Below, piece by piece: positions 34,472 to 45,052 of a stretch of DNA of 64,000 nucleotides. The notes beneath the pieces are model-generated. The model was not told where the DNA came from and did not search any database. It worked only from the letters and a program-made list of their open reading frames with translations. Positions within the stretch are counted from its first letter, which is position 1. The number at the start of each line of letters is the position of its first letter. The translations under genes and the position numbers were made by a program. The DNA is from Pseudomonas sp. PSE14 (GTDB taxonomy: Bacteria; Pseudomonadota; Gammaproteobacteria; Pseudomonadales; Pseudomonadaceae): the NCBI RefSeq assembly GCF_029203285.1, contig NZ_CP115669.1:1798001-1862000 (forward strand). Direction: 5' to 3'.

Positions 34472-35511
34472 GGCTGCCGCTCCCGGCGCAGTCGTGCCAG
34501 CCAGGCGGGGCGAGCCGGCCAGCGCCAGTCCTCCGGCGGCCAGAGTTCGCGGACCACCAGCGTCACACTGATCAACAGGGCCAGCAGCAACGGCCAACTG
34601 TAGAGGGCGAGGGCAGGGCGGGCCTGGGTGGGTTTCTGCTCCACCGGTTCCAGGGCGTCGAGGCTGTCAGAGATGCGTTGCAGCTCCTCACCGTTGCGGG
34701 CGCGGAAATACTCGCCGCCGGTGGTTTCGGCGATTGCCTTGAGCGTCGGTTCGTCCAGGTCCAGGCCGGGGTTCAGGCCGAACAGGCCTTTCACGCCGCC
34801 CTGCTGTGGATCGGCGCCGATGCCGATGGTGTAGATCTTCACCTGTTCCTCGGCGGCGAGGCGGGCTGCGGTCTGCGGATCGATCTCGCCGGCGGTGTTG
34901 GCGCCGTCGGTGATCAGCACCAGCACGCGGCTCTGTGCTGGGCGCTGACGCAGGCGTTTGACCGCCACACCGATGGCATCGCCCAGCGCGGTGTCCTTGC
35001 CGGCGATGCCGATCATCGCCTCGTCGAGCCAGACGCGCACGGTGTCGCGGTCGAAGGTCAGCGGCGCCTGCAGGTAGGCGCGGGTGCCGAAGAGGATCAG
35101 GCCGACGCGGTCGCCACGGCGTGCCTCGATGAAGCCGCCAAAGAGCTTCTTCACCAGTTCCAGGCGGCTGATCTCGTCGTCTTCCCAGCGCATGTCGGCG
35201 TAGTCCATGGAGCCGGAGACGTCCACGGCGAGCAACAGGTCGCGGCCGGTGGCGGGAATCGGCAGTGGATCGCCGACCCACTGTGGGCGCGCCGCCGCCA
35301 TCAGCAGGCATAGCCAGAGCAGGGCGAAGGGCGCCTGCTGGCGCCAGGCCGGCAGGCGCGCGCGGGCGCGGCGGCCAGCGAGGCCTTCGAGTTCCTGGAG
35401 GAAGCTGACCTTGAGCGCGGCCTCGCCGCTGTCCGCGGGCGGCAGGATGAAGCGCATCACCCAGGGCAGGGGCGCGAGCAGGAAGACCCACGGCCAGGCG
35501 AACTCAAACAT
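34468..35511 (-). CDS. batA: BatA-like VWA-domain membrane protein
   Basis: The protein is 347 residues with an N-terminal TM (WVFLLAPLPWVMRFIL), a second TM near 60-75, a VWA domain (about 88-290) and a C-terminal TM (about 305-325). The metal-ion-dependent adhesion site is intact: DVSGSM, a conserved Thr in KDTALGDA, and Asp in LITDGANTAGE. Such proteins are clients or partners of MoxR ATPases. Its start overlaps the DUF4381 end by eight bases, and its stop overlaps the BatB/C start. Confidence 0.93.
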   Translation of the reverse strand: MFEFAWPWVFLLAPLPWVMRFILPPADSGEAALKVSFLQELEGLAGRRARARLPAWRQQAPFALLWLCLLMAAARPQWVGDPLPIPATGRDLLLAVDVSGSMDYADMRWEDDEISRLELVKKLFGGFIEARRGDRVGLILFGTRAYLQAPLTFDRDTVRVWLDEAMIGIAGKDTALGDAIGVAVKRLRQRPAQSRVLVLITDGANTAGEIDPQTAARLAAEEQVKIYTIGIGADPQQGGVKGLFGLNPGLDLDEPTLKAIAETTGGEYFRARNGEELQRISDSLDALEPVEQKPTQARPALALYSWPLLLALLISVTLVVRELWPPEDWRWPARPAWLARLRRERQP

Positions 35512-36001
35512 GCTTGCGCACCCAGGTTTCCACGGCGGCGGCGAGGCCGTTGATGGCCTTGTCGTCGAGCTGGCATTCGGCGCGGTAGCCGCCTTCGACC
35601 AGGATCATCCAGCGGGTCAGGCCGGCGGCGGGGCAGCGGTTGTCGAGGAAGGCCAGCCAGGCGCGGCCGCTCAGGGTATGGCTGTGGCTGTCCGGCCAGC
35701 GCGCCCGCGAGACGCGCTTGAGCAGGCCGTTGAGCGCCTGCAGCCAGGGGCCGGCGGGAGCACGGTCATAGGGGCGCGGCAGCCGCGCGAGTTCCTCCAG
35801 CGCCGCCTGGCGCAGGGGATCGAGCGGGGCCTCCGCGACTTCCTTCGGCTTGCGCCGTGGCTGCCAGTGCTGGCGCGTCAGCCAGAGCACCCACAGAGCT
35901 ATCGGAATCAGGGCGGCAACTACCCACCAGCCGGGCGCGGGCGGCCACCAGGCGACCGGTGCGGGTGTGATCAGCGGTTCCAGCTGGTCCAGCGGGTTCA
36001 T
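35504..36001 (-). CDS. DUF4381 single-pass membrane protein
   Basis: The protein is 165 residues with an N-terminal Pro-rich segment (LEPLITPAPVAWWPPAPGWW), one TM (about 25-43; VVAALIPIALWVLWL) and a basic cytoplasmic domain. This layout and its position between DUF58 and BatA match DUF4381, a standard member of MoxR operons with no known activity. ATG 36001 overlaps the DUF58 stop (ATGA), and its own 3' end overlaps batA. Confidence 0.9.
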   Translation of the reverse strand: MNPLDQLEPLITPAPVAWWPPAPGWWVVAALIPIALWVLWLTRQHWQPRRKPKEVAEAPLDPLRQAALEELARLPRPYDRAPAGPWLQALNGLLKRVSRARWPDSHSHTLSGRAWLAFLDNRCPAAGLTRWMILVEGGYRAECQLDDKAINGLAAAVETWVRKHV

Positions 36002-36942
36002 GGCGCGTACCCCGGCTGGTGCTGTTCCAGCAGATTGCGCAACTGCTCCACCAGTTCCTCCTGGGTGGACAGCGGCAGCAGCGGCACGCCCAGGCGCTGG
36101 GCCAGGCGCGTCCAGCGCTCGCAGCGGGCCTCACCCAGGGCGCGGTAGGCCAGGCGCTGTTCGTCGATATGGGTGTCCAACTCCAGTTGTGCCTGTCCTT
36201 CGGCGAACCTTAACAGCCCGGCCGCCGGCAGGGCGTGGTCGAGCGGATCGGACACCGGCAGCAGCACCAGGTCGGTGTGGCGCGCCAGCAGTGCCAGTTG
36301 CTGCTCAGCCAGGTCGCCCAGTGCGCGCTCGTCGCATACCACCAGGATCAGGCTGCCGGGGCGCAGCACTTCACGGGCGCGGCGCAGGGCCATGCTGAAG
36401 CCATCGCTGCCATGATTGACGCCAGTACCGGCGAGCAGTCCGTGGTTGGCGCGCACGACCAGGTTGAGCAACTGCAACAGGCTTTGCTTGCTGCGGCGGG
36501 GCTTGATCTCGTGGCATTCGCTGTCGGTGAACACCAGCCCGCCGATGCGATCGTTGTGCGCCAGCGCGGACCAGCCGATGAAGGCGGCTGCACGGGCAGC
36601 GAGCACCGATTTGAGGCACAGCCCCGAGCCGAAGAACAGCCGGGTGCTCTGCTCGACGAGGACGAACACCGGGCGCTCGCGCTCTTCGTGGAACAGCTTG
36701 GTGTGCGGCTCCTGGGTGCGCGCGGTGACGCGCCAGTCAATGGTGCGCACGTCGTCGCCGGCCTGGTAGACGCGCACCTGGTCGAAGTCCACGCCGCGCC
36801 CGCGCAGGCGCGAGTGGTGCAGGCCGATAAGCGGGCTGCGGCGCGACGGCGTGGAGAACAGCTGGGCTTCGCGCAGGCGATGGCGTATCTCGATCAGCTC
36901 GCCGAGCGAGACGGCCACGCCGGGCGCCAGGACGTTGTGCAT
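35998..36942 (-). CDS. DUF58 protein of the MoxR operon
   Basis: This 314-residue protein has no membrane segment. The DUF58 signature is GRGVDFDQVRVYQAGDDVRTIDWRVTART (about 49-77; only the core is quoted as GDDVRTIDWR), followed by EERERPVFVLVEQS where the VWA-like fold would have DxSxS; the acidic position is changed to VEQST. DUF58 proteins are VWA-related and act with MoxR. The start lies one base after the MoxR stop. Confidence 0.92.
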   Translation of the reverse strand: MHNVLAPGVAVSLGELIEIRHRLREAQLFSTPSRRSPLIGLHHSRLRGRGVDFDQVRVYQAGDDVRTIDWRVTARTQEPHTKLFHEERERPVFVLVEQSTRLFFGSGLCLKSVLAARAAAFIGWSALAHNDRIGGLVFTDSECHEIKPRRSKQSLLQLLNLVVRANHGLLAGTGVNHGSDGFSMALRRAREVLRPGSLILVVCDERALGDLAEQQLALLARHTDLVLLPVSDPLDHALPAAGLLRFAEGQAQLELDTHIDEQRLAYRALGEARCERWTRLAQRLGVPLLPLSTQEELVEQLRNLLEQHQPGYAP

Positions 36943-36943
36943 G

Positions 36944-37903
<960 letters not shown>

Positions 37904-37950
37904 CGCGTGGGGTTCCTGGACGAGGGTGGGGCTTTGTCGGGGCCCATACT

Positions 37951-38832
37951 TTACTGCATCGGCAGTTGCTCGGGGAGCGCCGGGGTTCTCACCTGAGGTT
38001 GCGCAGCCTGCGACTTCGGGTCGCCGGGCAGTGGCGTCAGGCAGCGCAGCGCGCTGTTCGGGTTACGCACCCGGCGCATCTCGCGGGCGCCGCCATGGAT
38101 GACCGCGAACCGATAGACCCAGGCGACCAGGCGCGGCATGCCGGCTTCGAGCAGCATGCGGTGAAAGAGTTCATCCGCCTCGGCCTTGGTCACCGGGGCG
38201 ACGTTGAGGAACTGGTACAGCGCGTCATGCACCAGGCTCGCATGGTGGGCTACCGGCCAGAACATCAGGCGCTGCTTCTGCTGGCCGCGGCACAGGTACT
38301 GCACCGGCTCCAGGTGGTCCCACCAGTCGGGCGTGCCGAAGGTGGCGATCCAGTAGAAGGGTACCTTGGGCGAACAGCCGTCCCAGGCGTAGGTGCGCTG
38401 GCAGGAGAGGTCGTAGCTCACGGTGCCGGCGTCCAGATCCACGCTGGCCGGGCCGGGGTTGATGATGATGCGGCCGTCGTGCACCACCAGCCACTCGCTA
38501 TAGAAGAAGCGGCCCTTGAAGGTGGCGTCCTCACGCACCAGCGGGAAGTCGATGTAGTTGATCCACGGCCCGCTACGGTCGCGGCTGCAGAAACCCCATT
38601 GCTTGATCGAACGCTGGCGCGCGGCGGCGACCCGGCGCAGGCGCTCACGGCGGCCAATGCAGCGCGGCAGCAGTACGCCTAGATAGACCGGCAGGGCGCC
38701 CAGCAGCAGCGGGCGAACCGCCAGCGGCAGGAACAGCCAGGCCAGGGCGACCAGCGCAACGCCGAGCGAGGTGACCACCAGGTTGTCCAGGTGGCGCAGC
38801 AGTGGGCGGCGCAAGGGAGGTCGGCGTTGCAT
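37951..38832 (-). CDS. DUF1353-like membrane protein
   Basis: This is a 293-residue protein with two adjacent hydrophobic segments near the N-terminus (about 20-60; VVTSLGVALVALAWLFLPLA and a following LLLGALPVYLGVLL). The C-terminal part recalls DUF1353: AWDGCSPKVPFYW corresponds to the DGxS-P motif and ASLVHDALYQFLNVAPVTKAEADELFHRML to the HDxLY...AD motif. DUF1353 is known mostly from phage and hypothetical proteins; the His/Asp residues suggest a peptidase-like site, which is inference. Start ATG 38832 was chosen for MQRRPPLRRP; ATG 38862 is an alternative, and neither has a strong site. Confidence 0.72.
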   Translation of the reverse strand: MQRRPPLRRPLLRHLDNLVVTSLGVALVALAWLFLPLAVRPLLLGALPVYLGVLLPRCIGRRERLRRVAAARQRSIKQWGFCSRDRSGPWINYIDFPLVREDATFKGRFFYSEWLVVHDGRIIINPGPASVDLDAGTVSYDLSCQRTYAWDGCSPKVPFYWIATFGTPDWWDHLEPVQYLCRGQQKQRLMFWPVAHHASLVHDALYQFLNVAPVTKAEADELFHRMLLEAGMPRLVAWVYRFAVIHGGAREMRRVRNPNSALRCLTPLPGDPKSQAAQPQVRTPALPEQLPMQ

Positions 38833-39147
38833 GGCATCCGTTCCAGGCGGGGGAGGGGGCATGATAGCGCTTTGATATTTGATACGCCCGTTCCGGATCG
38901 GTCATACAAATACTTCGGTGATTGCCCAATGGGCGTTTCGGGGGCCGCCCGGAGCAAGCCGTTGAACGAATATGTCGCAGCCCCGTAAGCGAGCGGTAGC
39001 CCACTACCGATAAGCTCGGCGAATCGATGACCGCCCGGTCGGGACGGTCGATCGAGGGTCACACTGCCCAGATACATCTGTGATCCCCTCAAGACGCACA
39101 AGCGAACTACGCTCAATCCAATAATTCGAGCCCAGCGGAGTAACACC

Positions 39148-42100
39148 ATGGCGTTCTTCACCGCAGCCAGCAAAGCCGACTTCCAGCAACAACTGCAGAC
39201 GGCCCTGGCGCAGCACGTCGACGACAAGGGCATGCCACAAGTGGCCCTGTTCGCCGAACAGTTCTTCGGTTTCATCGCACTCGACGAATTGACCCAGCGC
39301 AGGCTGTCCGACCTGGTCGGTTGCACCCTGTCGACCTGGCGCATGCTGGAGCGGTTCGACCCGGCCCAGCCCGAGGTGCAGGTGTACAACCCCGATTACG
39401 AGAAGCACGGTTGGCAGTCCACCCACACCGCCGTGCAGGTGCTGCATCCGGACCAGCCGTTCCTGGTCGATTCGGTACGCATGGAACTGAACCGCCGTGG
39501 CTACAGCATCCACACCCTGCAGACCAACGTGCTGAGCGTGCGCCGCAACGGCAAGGGCGAGTTGCTGGAGATCCTGCCCAAGGGCACCCATGGCAAGGAT
39601 GTGCATCAGGAATCGCTGATGTACCTGGAGATCGACCGCTGCTCCCACATCGGTGAACTGCGGACCCTGGAGAAATCCCTGCTCGAAGTGCTCGGCGAGG
39701 TTCGCCTGGCGGTGGCCGACTTCCCGGACATGCGCGCCAAGGCCGAAGACCTGCTGGCCTGGCTGGGCAAGTCCAAGTCCAAGGCGCGCGCGGAAGAGAC
39801 CGCGGAGGTGCGCGCTTTCCTCGAGTGGCTGCTGGACAACCACTTCACCTTCCTCGGTTACGAGGAATTCACCGTCGCCGACGAGACCGATGGCGGTCGC
39901 ATGGTCTACGACGAGAAGTCCTTCCTCGGCGTAGCCAAGCTGTTGCGCACCGGCCTCAGCCAGCAGGAACTGCACATCGAGGACTACGCGGTGGCCTACC
40001 TGCGCGAGCCGCTGCTGCTGTCCTTCGCCAAGGCCTCGCACCCCAGCCGCGTGCATCGCCCGGCCTACCCGGATTACGTATCGATCCGCGATATCGACGC
40101 CAAGGGCAAGGTGCTGCGCGAGTTCCGCTTCATGGGCCTGTTCACCTCCTCGGTCTACAACGACAGCGTGACCCAGATCCCGTCGATCCGCGGCAAGGTG
40201 CTCGAAGTCGAGCGTCGCTCCGGTTTCGACGCCAATGCCCACCTGGGCAAGGAATTGGCGCAGGTGCTGGAAGTGCTGCCGCGCGACGACCTGTTCCAGA
40301 CCTCGGTGGACGAACTGTTTGCCACCGCCATGTCCATCGTGCAGATCCAGGAACGCAACAAGATCCGCCTGTTCCTGCGCAAGGACCCTTATGGCCGCTT
40401 CGCCTACTGCCTGGCCTACGTGCCGCGCGACATCTATTCCACCGAGACGCGGATCAAGATCGAGCAGGTCCTGCGTGACCGCCTGAAGGCCAGCGACTGC
40501 GAGTTCTGGACCTTCTTCTCCGAGTCCACCCTGGCCCGCGTGCAGTTCATCCTGCGCGTCGACCCGAAGAACCGCATCGACGTCGACGCCGCGCAGCTGG
40601 AGCAGGAAGCCATCCAGGCCTGCCGCTCCTGGCAGGACGACTACGCCGCGCTGGTGCTGGAAAACTTCGGCGAAGGGCAGGGCAACAACCTGCTGGAAGA
40701 CTTCCCGAAAGGCTTCCCGGCTGGCTACCGCGAGCGCTTCGCCCCGCACTTCGCGGTGGTGGACCTGCAGCACCTGTCCAGCCTGTCGGACAAGCGTCCG
40801 CTGGTGATGAGCTTCTACCAGCCGCTGGCCCAGGGTGAGCAGCAGCTGCACTGTAAGCTGTACCACGCCGATTCGCCGCTGGCGCTGTCGGACGTCCTGC
40901 CGATCCTGGAGAACCTCGGCCTGCGCGTGCTCGGCGAGTTCCCCTATCGCCTGCGCCACAGCAATGGCCGCGAGTACTGGATCCACGACTTCGCCTTCAC
41001 CTACGCCGAAGGCCTGGACGTCAACATCCAGGAACTCAACGAGACCCTGCAGGACGCCTTCGTCCACATCGTCAACGGCGATGCCGAGAACGACGCCTTC
41101 AACCGCCTGGTGCTGACCGCCGGCCTGCCGTGGCGCGACGTGGCGCTGCTGCGTGCCTATGCCCGCTACCTCAAGCAGATTCGCCTGGGCTTCGACCTGG
41201 GCTACATCGCCAGCGCGCTGAACGCCCACGTGGATATCGCCCGCGAACTGGTGCGTCTGTTCAAGACCCGCTTCTACCTGGCCCGCAAGCTCACCGCCGA
41301 GGACCTGGACGACAAGCAGCAGAAGCTGGAACAGGCCATCCTCGCGGCACTGGACAATGTCCAGGTACTCAACGAAGACCGCATCCTGCGGCGCTACCTC
41401 GACCTGATCAAGGCGACCCTGCGCACCAACTTCTACCAGCCGGACGCGGCCGGGCAGAACAAGGGCTACTTCAGCTTCAAGTTCAATCCCAAGGCGATTC
41501 CGGAGATTCCGCGACCGACGCCCAAATTCGAAATCTTCGTCTACTGCCCGCGGGTGGAAGGCGTGCACCTGCGCTTCGGCGACGTGGCCCGTGGCGGTCT
41601 GCGTTGGTCCGACCGCGAGGAGGACTTCCGCACCGAAGTGCTGGGCCTGGTGAAGGCGCAGCAGGTGAAGAACGCGGTGATCGTGCCCACGGGTGCCAAA
41701 GGCGGCTTCATCCCGCGTCGCCTGCCGGTGGGCGGCACTCGCGATGAAATCCAGGCCGAGGCCATCGCCTGCTACCGGATCTTCATCTCCGGCCTGCTGG
41801 ACGTGACCGACAACCTCAAGGAAGGCAAGGTCGTGCCGCCGGCCAACGTGGTGCGCCACGATGCCGACGACCCCTATCTGGTGGTGGCGGCCGACAAGGG
41901 CACCGCAACCTTCTCCGACATCGCCAACGGCATTTCCGCCGAATACGACTTCTGGCTGGGCGACGCCTTCGCCTCCGGCGGTTCCGCCGGCTACGACCAC
42001 AAGGGCATGGGCATCACCGCCCGTGGCGGCTGGGTCTCGGTGCAGCGTCACTTCCGCGAGCGCGGCATCGACGTGCAGAAGGACAGCGTCACCGTCATCG

Positions 42101-44010
42101 GCATTGGCGACATGGCCGGCGACGTGTTCGGCAACGGCCTGCTGATGTCGGACAAGCTGCAGATGGTCGCGGCCTTCAACCACATGCACATCTTCCTCGA
42201 CCCGAATCCCGACCCGGCGGCGAGCTTCGCCGAGCGCCAGCGCCTGTTCAACCTGCCGCGCTCCAGCTGGGCGGACTACGACGCCTCGCTGATCTCCGCC
42301 GGCGGCGGCATCTTCCTGCGTAGCGCGAAGAGCATCACCCTGACCCCGGAAGTGCGTGCGCGCTTCGACATCGATGCCGAGCGCCTGACCCCCACCGAGC
42401 TGATCCACGCGCTGCTCAAGGCACCGGTGGACCTGCTGTGGAACGGCGGCATCGGCACCTATGTGAAGTCCAGTGATGAAACCCACGCTGACGTCGGCGA
42501 CAAGGCCAACGACGGCCTGCGCGTAGACGGCCGCGACCTGCGGGTGAAGGTGGTGGGCGAGGGCGGCAACCTCGGCATGACGCAGCTGGCGCGGGTCGAA
42601 TTCGGTCTGAACGGCGGCGCCTGCAACACCGACTTCATCGATAACGCCGGTGGTGTGGACTGCTCCGACCACGAGGTGAACATCAAGATCCTGCTCAACG
42701 AGGTGGTGACTGCTGGCGACATGACCAGCAAGCAGCGCAACAAGCTGTTGGCGGAAATGACCGACCAGGTGTCCGACCTGGTGCTGGGCAACAACTACAA
42801 GCAGACCCAGGCGCTGTCCCTGGCTGAGCGCCGCGCCCGCGAGCGCATCGCCGAGTACAAGCGGCTGATGAGCGACCTGGAAGGCCGCGGCAAGCTGGAC
42901 CGGGCGCTGGAGTTCCTGCCCACCGACGATGCCCTCGCCGAGCGCATCGCCGCAGGCCAGGGGCTGACCCGTGCCGAACTGTCCGTGCTGATTTCCTACA
43001 GCAAGATCGATCTGAAGGAACAACTGCTGGGCTCGCTGGTACCGGACGACGACTACCTGACCCGCGACATGGAGACGGCCTTCCCGCAGACCCTGGTCGA
43101 TACCTTCGGCCCGGCCATGCGCAAGCACCGCCTGAAGCGCGAGATCGTCAGCACGCAGATCGCCAACGACCTGATCAACCACATGGGCATTACCTTCGTG
43201 CAACGCCTGAAGGAGTCCACCGGCATGACGCCGGCGAACGTGGCCGGCGCCTACGTGATCGTGCGTGATGTCTTCCACCTGCCGCACTGGTTCCGCCAGA
43301 TCGAGGCGCTGGACTACCAGGTGCCGGCGGAAGTGCAGCTGACCCTGATGGACGAGCTGATGCGTCTGGGCCGCCGCGCGACCCGCTGGTTCCTGCGCAG
43401 CCGCCGCAACGAGCAGGATGCCGCTCGCGACGTGGCGCACTTCGGCCCGCGCATCGCCGCCCTCGGCCTCAAGCTCAACGAACTGCTCGAAGGCCCGACC
43501 CGCGAGCTGTGGCAGGCGCGCTACCAGGGCTACGTCGACGCCGGCGTGCCGGAGCTGTTGGCGCGTATGGTCGCCGGTACCAGCCACCTCTACACCCTGC
43601 TGCCGATCATTGAAGCGGCGGACGTCACCGGCCGCGACCCGGCCGATGTGGCGCGCGCCTACTTCGCCCTGGGCAGCGAACTGGAACTGACCTGGTACCT
43701 GCAGCAGATCAGCTCCCTGCCGGTGGAGAACAACTGGCAGGCGCTGGCCCGCGAAGCCTTCCGCGACGATCTGGACTGGCAGCAGCGGGCGATCACCGTG
43801 TCGGTCCTGCAGATGCAGGACGGCCCGGCGGAGATCGATGCGCGCGTGCTTCTCTGGCTGGCACAGCACGCTCCCATGGTCGAGCGCTGGCGCACCATGC
43901 TCACCGAGCTGCGTGCCTCCAACAGCACCGACTATGCGATGTACGCCGTCGCTAACCGGGAGCTGCTCGACCTGGCGCAAAGCAACCAGCACGGTGTGTG
44001 CATCCCTTGA
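39148..44010 (+). CDS. gdhB: NAD-dependent glutamate dehydrogenase, large type
   Basis: GdhB oxidises glutamate to 2-oxoglutarate with NAD+ and feeds arginine and glutamate catabolism. The 1620 residues match the 180-kDa class of Pseudomonas and Streptomyces. A long N-terminal region with ACT-like regulatory segments (about 1-700) precedes the catalytic core (about 700-1250). In the core, GAKGGFIPRRLP carries the catalytic Lys, and GDMAGDVFGNGLL and VGEGGNLGMTQLARVEF belong to the NAD-binding fold. A helical C-terminal part follows. The start has a GCGGAG site. The gene is monocistronic. In P. aeruginosa the orthologue is induced by arginine and allosterically controlled. Confidence 0.97.
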   Translation: MAFFTAASKADFQQQLQTALAQHVDDKGMPQVALFAEQFFGFIALDELTQRRLSDLVGCTLSTWRMLERFDPAQPEVQVYNPDYEKHGWQSTHTAVQVLHPDQPFLVDSVRMELNRRGYSIHTLQTNVLSVRRNGKGELLEILPKGTHGKDVHQESLMYLEIDRCSHIGELRTLEKSLLEVLGEVRLAVADFPDMRAKAEDLLAWLGKSKSKARAEETAEVRAFLEWLLDNHFTFLGYEEFTVADETDGGRMVYDEKSFLGVAKLLRTGLSQQELHIEDYAVAYLREPLLLSFAKASHPSRVHRPAYPDYVSIRDIDAKGKVLREFRFMGLFTSSVYNDSVTQIPSIRGKVLEVERRSGFDANAHLGKELAQVLEVLPRDDLFQTSVDELFATAMSIVQIQERNKIRLFLRKDPYGRFAYCLAYVPRDIYSTETRIKIEQVLRDRLKASDCEFWTFFSESTLARVQFILRVDPKNRIDVDAAQLEQEAIQACRSWQDDYAALVLENFGEGQGNNLLEDFPKGFPAGYRERFAPHFAVVDLQHLSSLSDKRPLVMSFYQPLAQGEQQLHCKLYHADSPLALSDVLPILENLGLRVLGEFPYRLRHSNGREYWIHDFAFTYAEGLDVNIQELNETLQDAFVHIVNGDAENDAFNRLVLTAGLPWRDVALLRAYARYLKQIRLGFDLGYIASALNAHVDIARELVRLFKTRFYLARKLTAEDLDDKQQKLEQAILAALDNVQVLNEDRILRRYLDLIKATLRTNFYQPDAAGQNKGYFSFKFNPKAIPEIPRPTPKFEIFVYCPRVEGVHLRFGDVARGGLRWSDREEDFRTEVLGLVKAQQVKNAVIVPTGAKGGFIPRRLPVGGTRDEIQAEAIACYRIFISGLLDVTDNLKEGKVVPPANVVRHDADDPYLVVAADKGTATFSDIANGISAEYDFWLGDAFASGGSAGYDHKGMGITARGGWVSVQRHFRERGIDVQKDSVTVIGIGDMAGDVFGNGLLMSDKLQMVAAFNHMHIFLDPNPDPAASFAERQRLFNLPRSSWADYDASLISAGGGIFLRSAKSITLTPEVRARFDIDAERLTPTELIHALLKAPVDLLWNGGIGTYVKSSDETHADVGDKANDGLRVDGRDLRVKVVGEGGNLGMTQLARVEFGLNGGACNTDFIDNAGGVDCSDHEVNIKILLNEVVTAGDMTSKQRNKLLAEMTDQVSDLVLGNNYKQTQALSLAERRARERIAEYKRLMSDLEGRGKLDRALEFLPTDDALAERIAAGQGLTRAELSVLISYSKIDLKEQLLGSLVPDDDYLTRDMETAFPQTLVDTFGPAMRKHRLKREIVSTQIANDLINHMGITFVQRLKESTGMTPANVAGAYVIVRDVFHLPHWFRQIEALDYQVPAEVQLTLMDELMRLGRRATRWFLRSRRNEQDAARDVAHFGPRIAALGLKLNELLEGPTRELWQARYQGYVDAGVPELLARMVAGTSHLYTLLPIIEAADVTGRDPADVARAYFALGSELELTWYLQQISSLPVENNWQALAREAFRDDLDWQQRAITVSVLQMQDGPAEIDARVLLWLAQHAPMVERWRTMLTELRASNSTDYAMYAVANRELLDLAQSNQHGVCIP

Positions 44011-44041
44011 TGCACACCGCTCGTTGACCCTTTGATGCTCC

Positions 44042-44068
44042 AGCCCCGCCTAGTGCGGGGCTTTTTTT
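44042..44068 (+). terminator. Rho-independent terminator of gdhB
   Basis: An 8-bp stem AGCCCCGC / GCGGGGCT with loop CTAGT is followed by seven T residues. Confidence 0.94.
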
Positions 44069-44117
44069 CGGGTGCGGACTCGTGCGTGAAGGAAGTTGTG
44101 CGGAATCGTCAAAAACA

Positions 44118-44186
44118 TCGCGGAGAAGCCCCGCTCCTACGAGAACCGTGCGGGGTTCGACCTGTAGGGGCGGACTCTGTCCGCGA
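44118..44186. repeat. Diverged REP-like inverted pair, second family
   Basis: TCGCGGAGAAGCCCCGCTCC (44118-44137, continuing TACG) is imperfectly complementary to TGTAGGGGCGGACTCTGTCC plus GCGA (44163-44186). The TGTAGG(A/G)GCGG core resembles the REP sequences elsewhere in the window but belongs to another subgroup. Confidence 0.7.
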
Positions 44187-44198
44187 TCCGGGGTAATC

Positions 44199-44327
44199 GT
44201 AGGGCGTATAACGTTCGACGTTATACGCCGCTTGGCCTTGATTTCAGGGCGCTCCGGGCCTGGCCCTGGAGTCGGTGACGGACGCACGGTGTAACGGCGT
44301 ACAACCGCGAACGGTTGTACGCCCTAC
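44199..44327. repeat. Double-hairpin palindromic repeat, 129 bp
   Basis: The outer ends GTAGGGCGTA (44199-44208) and TACGCCCTAC (44318-44327) are complementary. Inside lie two perfect 12-bp hairpins: GGCGTATAACGT with loop TCG (44203-44229) and GGCGTACAACCG with loop CGAA (44296-44323). It abuts the 3' end of the TetR gene. Similar GTAGGG...CCCTAC double-stem repeats occur in other Pseudomonas genomes. Confidence 0.82.
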
Positions 44328-44332
44328 GTGTT

Positions 44333-44980
44333 TCACACCTGCAGTTCGCGTTCGAACTCGGCCGCTCCCGAAGTGCTGACCGCCAACAGCAGCAGCCGAT
44401 ACTGCCACTTCTGATGCGCACGCCACATCAGCCCGCGCGCTTCGCCTTGTTCGATGCTGCCCTGCTTGACCACATCCCAGGTGCGATAGAGGTAGCGCAG
44501 CAATTCCAGCAGCTCCTTCTCCGGCCACTGGCAACCATGCTTTCTCAGCAGCACCCGCATGTTGTCGAGTTGAAAGGCCTCATGCTCCGCCTCCAGGTCG
44601 CACAGCTCCGGAATCGCATCCATGGCCTGCCAGAGGGCGCCGTAGCCGGAGAACTCCTGCTCGACCTCATCGATCATTTCACCCAGCGCGTCCCAGGTTT
44701 CGATCAGGCCCAGTCCGCTCTCGAAAATAGCCTTTTCCCGAGCGCGAATAGCGTCCAGCCATTGCTGCCCCAGGCGATACACGATCGCTTCCTTGTTGGG
44801 GAAAAAGCGGTAGAGCGAGCTGATGTCGATGCCGGAGCGCTCGGCAATGGCATTGGTGTTCAGCAGGGGCATGCCGCCCTCCTTGAGTAACGCCAGCGTT
44901 GCCTGCTCGATCTTCCTGACGATTTCCAGGGTGCGCTGCTGGCGCGGCTCGCGGCGCATCTTCAAGTCTTGCGGAATCAT
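44333..44980 (-). CDS. TetR-family transcriptional regulator
   Basis: The protein is 215 residues with an N-terminal TetR helix-turn-helix (about 14-65; the pattern LLNTNAIAERSGIDISSLYRFF followed by PNKEAIVYRLG) and a helical ligand-binding domain. It is divergent from the lipoprotein amidohydrolase gene and almost certainly represses it through the palindrome at 45084-45111. ATG 44980 was chosen, with GAGG upstream; ATG 44959 (MRREPRQQRT) would give a typical TetR N-terminus and is an alternative. The frame is open up to 45070, which would begin inside the promoter region. Confidence 0.9.
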   Translation of the reverse strand: MIPQDLKMRREPRQQRTLEIVRKIEQATLALLKEGGMPLLNTNAIAERSGIDISSLYRFFPNKEAIVYRLGQQWLDAIRAREKAIFESGLGLIETWDALGEMIDEVEQEFSGYGALWQAMDAIPELCDLEAEHEAFQLDNMRVLLRKHGCQWPEKELLELLRYLYRTWDVVKQGSIEQGEARGLMWRAHQKWQYRLLLLAVSTSGAAEFERELQV

Positions 44981-45052
44981 CCAATGCCCAGCCTCATCTT
45001 TCACTGCCGCGCATTTCACATTGACCTGCCCGAGAGAGTCAAACCGGAACAA

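Noticed and set aside
38994..39009. Hairpin CGGTAG-CCCA-CTACCG upstream of gdhB
   Set aside because: Only 6-bp arms and no T run; too weak to call as an operator or terminator.
39004..43992. Very long open frame on the minus strand across gdhB
   Set aside because: It is the complement of the confidently assigned gdhB gene; GC-rich codon bias gives long antisense frames. No start signal or domain fits.
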